Positions 62,350-64,000 of a DNA stretch of 64,000 bases are shown in pieces (within the stretch, counting starts at the first letter, position 1; each line of letters begins with the position of its first letter). The notes under the pieces are model-generated. The model did not search any database, had not been told where the DNA came from, and saw only the letters and a list, made by a program, of their open reading frames with translations. Made by a program: the position numbers and the translations under genes. Source of the stretch: Medicago truncatula. Taxonomy: Eukaryota > Streptophyta > Magnoliopsida > Fabales > Fabaceae. The stretch covers positions 8,814,001 to 8,878,000 of the forward strand of contig NC_053046.1 in NCBI RefSeq assembly GCF_003473485.1, given 5' to 3'.

Positions 62350-64000
62350 GTTGCTTTCAGCTTTAAATTACCACTTTTTTCTTAGGAAAGAAGAGGAGGA
62401 GCATAGTAACATGATCTGTTGTTTTTATGGTTTACTTTTCTGTGCATGTGTAATATTTGGACTTTCTTCTAATTTTTATAACAGGATATAATCTTATATA
62501 ATCTTTAAAAGAAGATCATATTTATCATGTAAAGATCAGCAATGTCTGGTTGTAACTTGTACGTTGCACTCACTAAGTATGTATATCTTATATAATCATG
62601 CTCTGCATGCCCGTATGCCTTATCTGTTTGTGGCACCTTTATTTATTGCTTAGGTAGCAAGAAAATCACTATCACTACTAGTAATGTTTAGTGATGAATA
62701 ATGGGAATTGATAAATTTCACTTGTGGTTTTGGTCTCTAATCCTCCACGATGTGGTTGTTCCTAAAGTGCGTTTATAATCACATATCACTTTCTTACACT
62801 GTGGAACGAGGAAGTTTTAATTGCGCCAGTTTTAAGTTAGATACATCCAAAATGATGTTATTTTCACCTTGCATCAATTCGATTCTTTTAACATTTTCTG
62901 GTCTGAAAGTAATAGGGAAATGTTTGATGGACACACAAATACTCCAATAACACCATGAGAAAAAATAAATAAAATATATGATATGTTAGTGACGTGATAG
63001 GAAGAGAGATAGAAGACACATAAGGCGTTAAATTATTGTATAAAATTTAGAAATGTTCAAATATACGAGTTGTAATAAGCTTTACCGCTTCACTCACTGC
63101 TCACATCTTGCTCAGTGGCATTTTTTGGGTACAGAAACATGCTATTTTCTTCTCTTGAAGTTGGCTTAGTGGGGCTCAAATAGATTAATATTAGAGCTAT
63201 GTGACATTTCACCATTCATATGATTATATCTATTGTTAGACCGTTAAGTGTATAAACCGAAAGTGACTGATTGTGCCAACAGCCTAACCTTGTATTCTTT
63301 TTCACCTTATAATGTTAAAAAATAATGGCGGAAAGTGAAAGTTTAAGCGAGGTGAGACGTAAGTATCCTAATTACTCCAATGCATGATGAAGGATGTAAA
63401 GAAAATAAATAAAAAACTGTAATTTTCAACTCACTTTGTTCATAAGAGAGGCTTAAAATAGTTAAATACTGAATCAAAATAATTTGTATTCTATTTCTAA
63501 TAGTCTTACATTATTGTTATATTAAATGATAAAAAAAATGAATTTTAATATTATTTTAGCCTTAAATTTCAAAACCGGTTTTATGGTACACAAGTGAGAT
63601 AAATTTTGTATCATGTACATTGTATAAGTTACTTTCCACCTTTGAATTAATAGGTTTCATCATTAAATCAAATGAAATATGATGAGACTTACAAATCAAT
63701 CGATGAAAAATACATTTGCTTTTGGTGTAAGACTATTTCACAAAGCAATATTTCAATCGTGTATTTATATTTAATTGAACTGTACATTTCCATCTATCTT
63801 CTATCACATTTTTGAAAGGTAAATTCAGAGAGGATGAAAGTAGTAGTAGCTTATAGAATCATGAGCTGTTCTTGCATAAGCTACATACCTTTTTTTTCCT
63901 CTTTGGAGAGCGTGGGGAGGTAAAGCATTATTGGAGCACCAACCAACATATCTTAAGATGGTGATGTTTTATTTTAAATATGTTCTCAAATTTTTCAATG
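62350..64000. other. 3' flank and intergenic sequence, no gene seen
   Basis: Likely 3' untranslated sequence of the ERD7-like gene, then AT-rich intergenic DNA. No coding frame, element terminus or RNA gene is recognised up to the window end. Confidence 0.5.

Noticed and set aside
1-64000. CRISPR arrays, bacterial operons or phage-like defence systems
   Set aside because: The sequence is clearly plant nuclear DNA with spliced genes. The tandem arrays lack spacer structure and adjoin transposon ends.

Overview
This is a window of plant nuclear genome. The genes have many short exons with GT..AG introns, the non-coding DNA is AT-rich, and transposon debris is dense. The gene set and the SINE, Stowaway and Ty3/gypsy relics look like a legume of the Medicago/Trifolium/Pisum group; that placement is inferred from recognition, not from a search. 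I find eight intact protein-coding genes. I resolved them exon by exon, and each spliced reading frame closes on a multiple of three.

Left part (1-18.5 kb): LINE and Helitron relics, then two thaumatin-like (PR5-type) genes with GPI-anchor-like tails (3480-5102 and 15997-17301, both +). Between them lies a transposon graveyard: a short-chain dehydrogenase pseudogene split by a hAT element, an asymmetric inverted array of 60-bp repeats, a decayed LINE, and a hAT end fragment. Middle (18.5-31.5 kb): a foldback element with a 9-bp target duplication, a Ty3 integrase scrap, then a nodulin-like/MFS transporter gene (24909-27657, -) with a truncated tandem pseudogene copy just downstream, then a small secreted-type rhodanese (29268-30412, +).

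Right part (31.9-64 kb): a 15-exon MLO gene (31965-35455, +), a block of repeats (hAT-like element, probable solo LTR, a hAT-like element containing a second element), an intact intronless F-box gene (43586-44728, -), a SINE, a Mutator-type element carrying a captured FLX-like exon (47607-48726), the proteasome subunit gene RPN10 (49062-54648, +), and an ERD7-like senescence-domain gene (56796-62294, +) whose introns hold a SINE and a MITE.

The genes do not form a pathway. Several have defence or stress links by family (thaumatin-like, MLO, F-box, ERD7-like), but the order looks like ordinary plant gene scatter. I did not find a clearly undescribed system. The most unusual items are the gene-capturing Mutator element, the inverted 60-bp array, the element-within-element with an internal array, and a coding-looking exon of unknown origin inside a hAT-like element.
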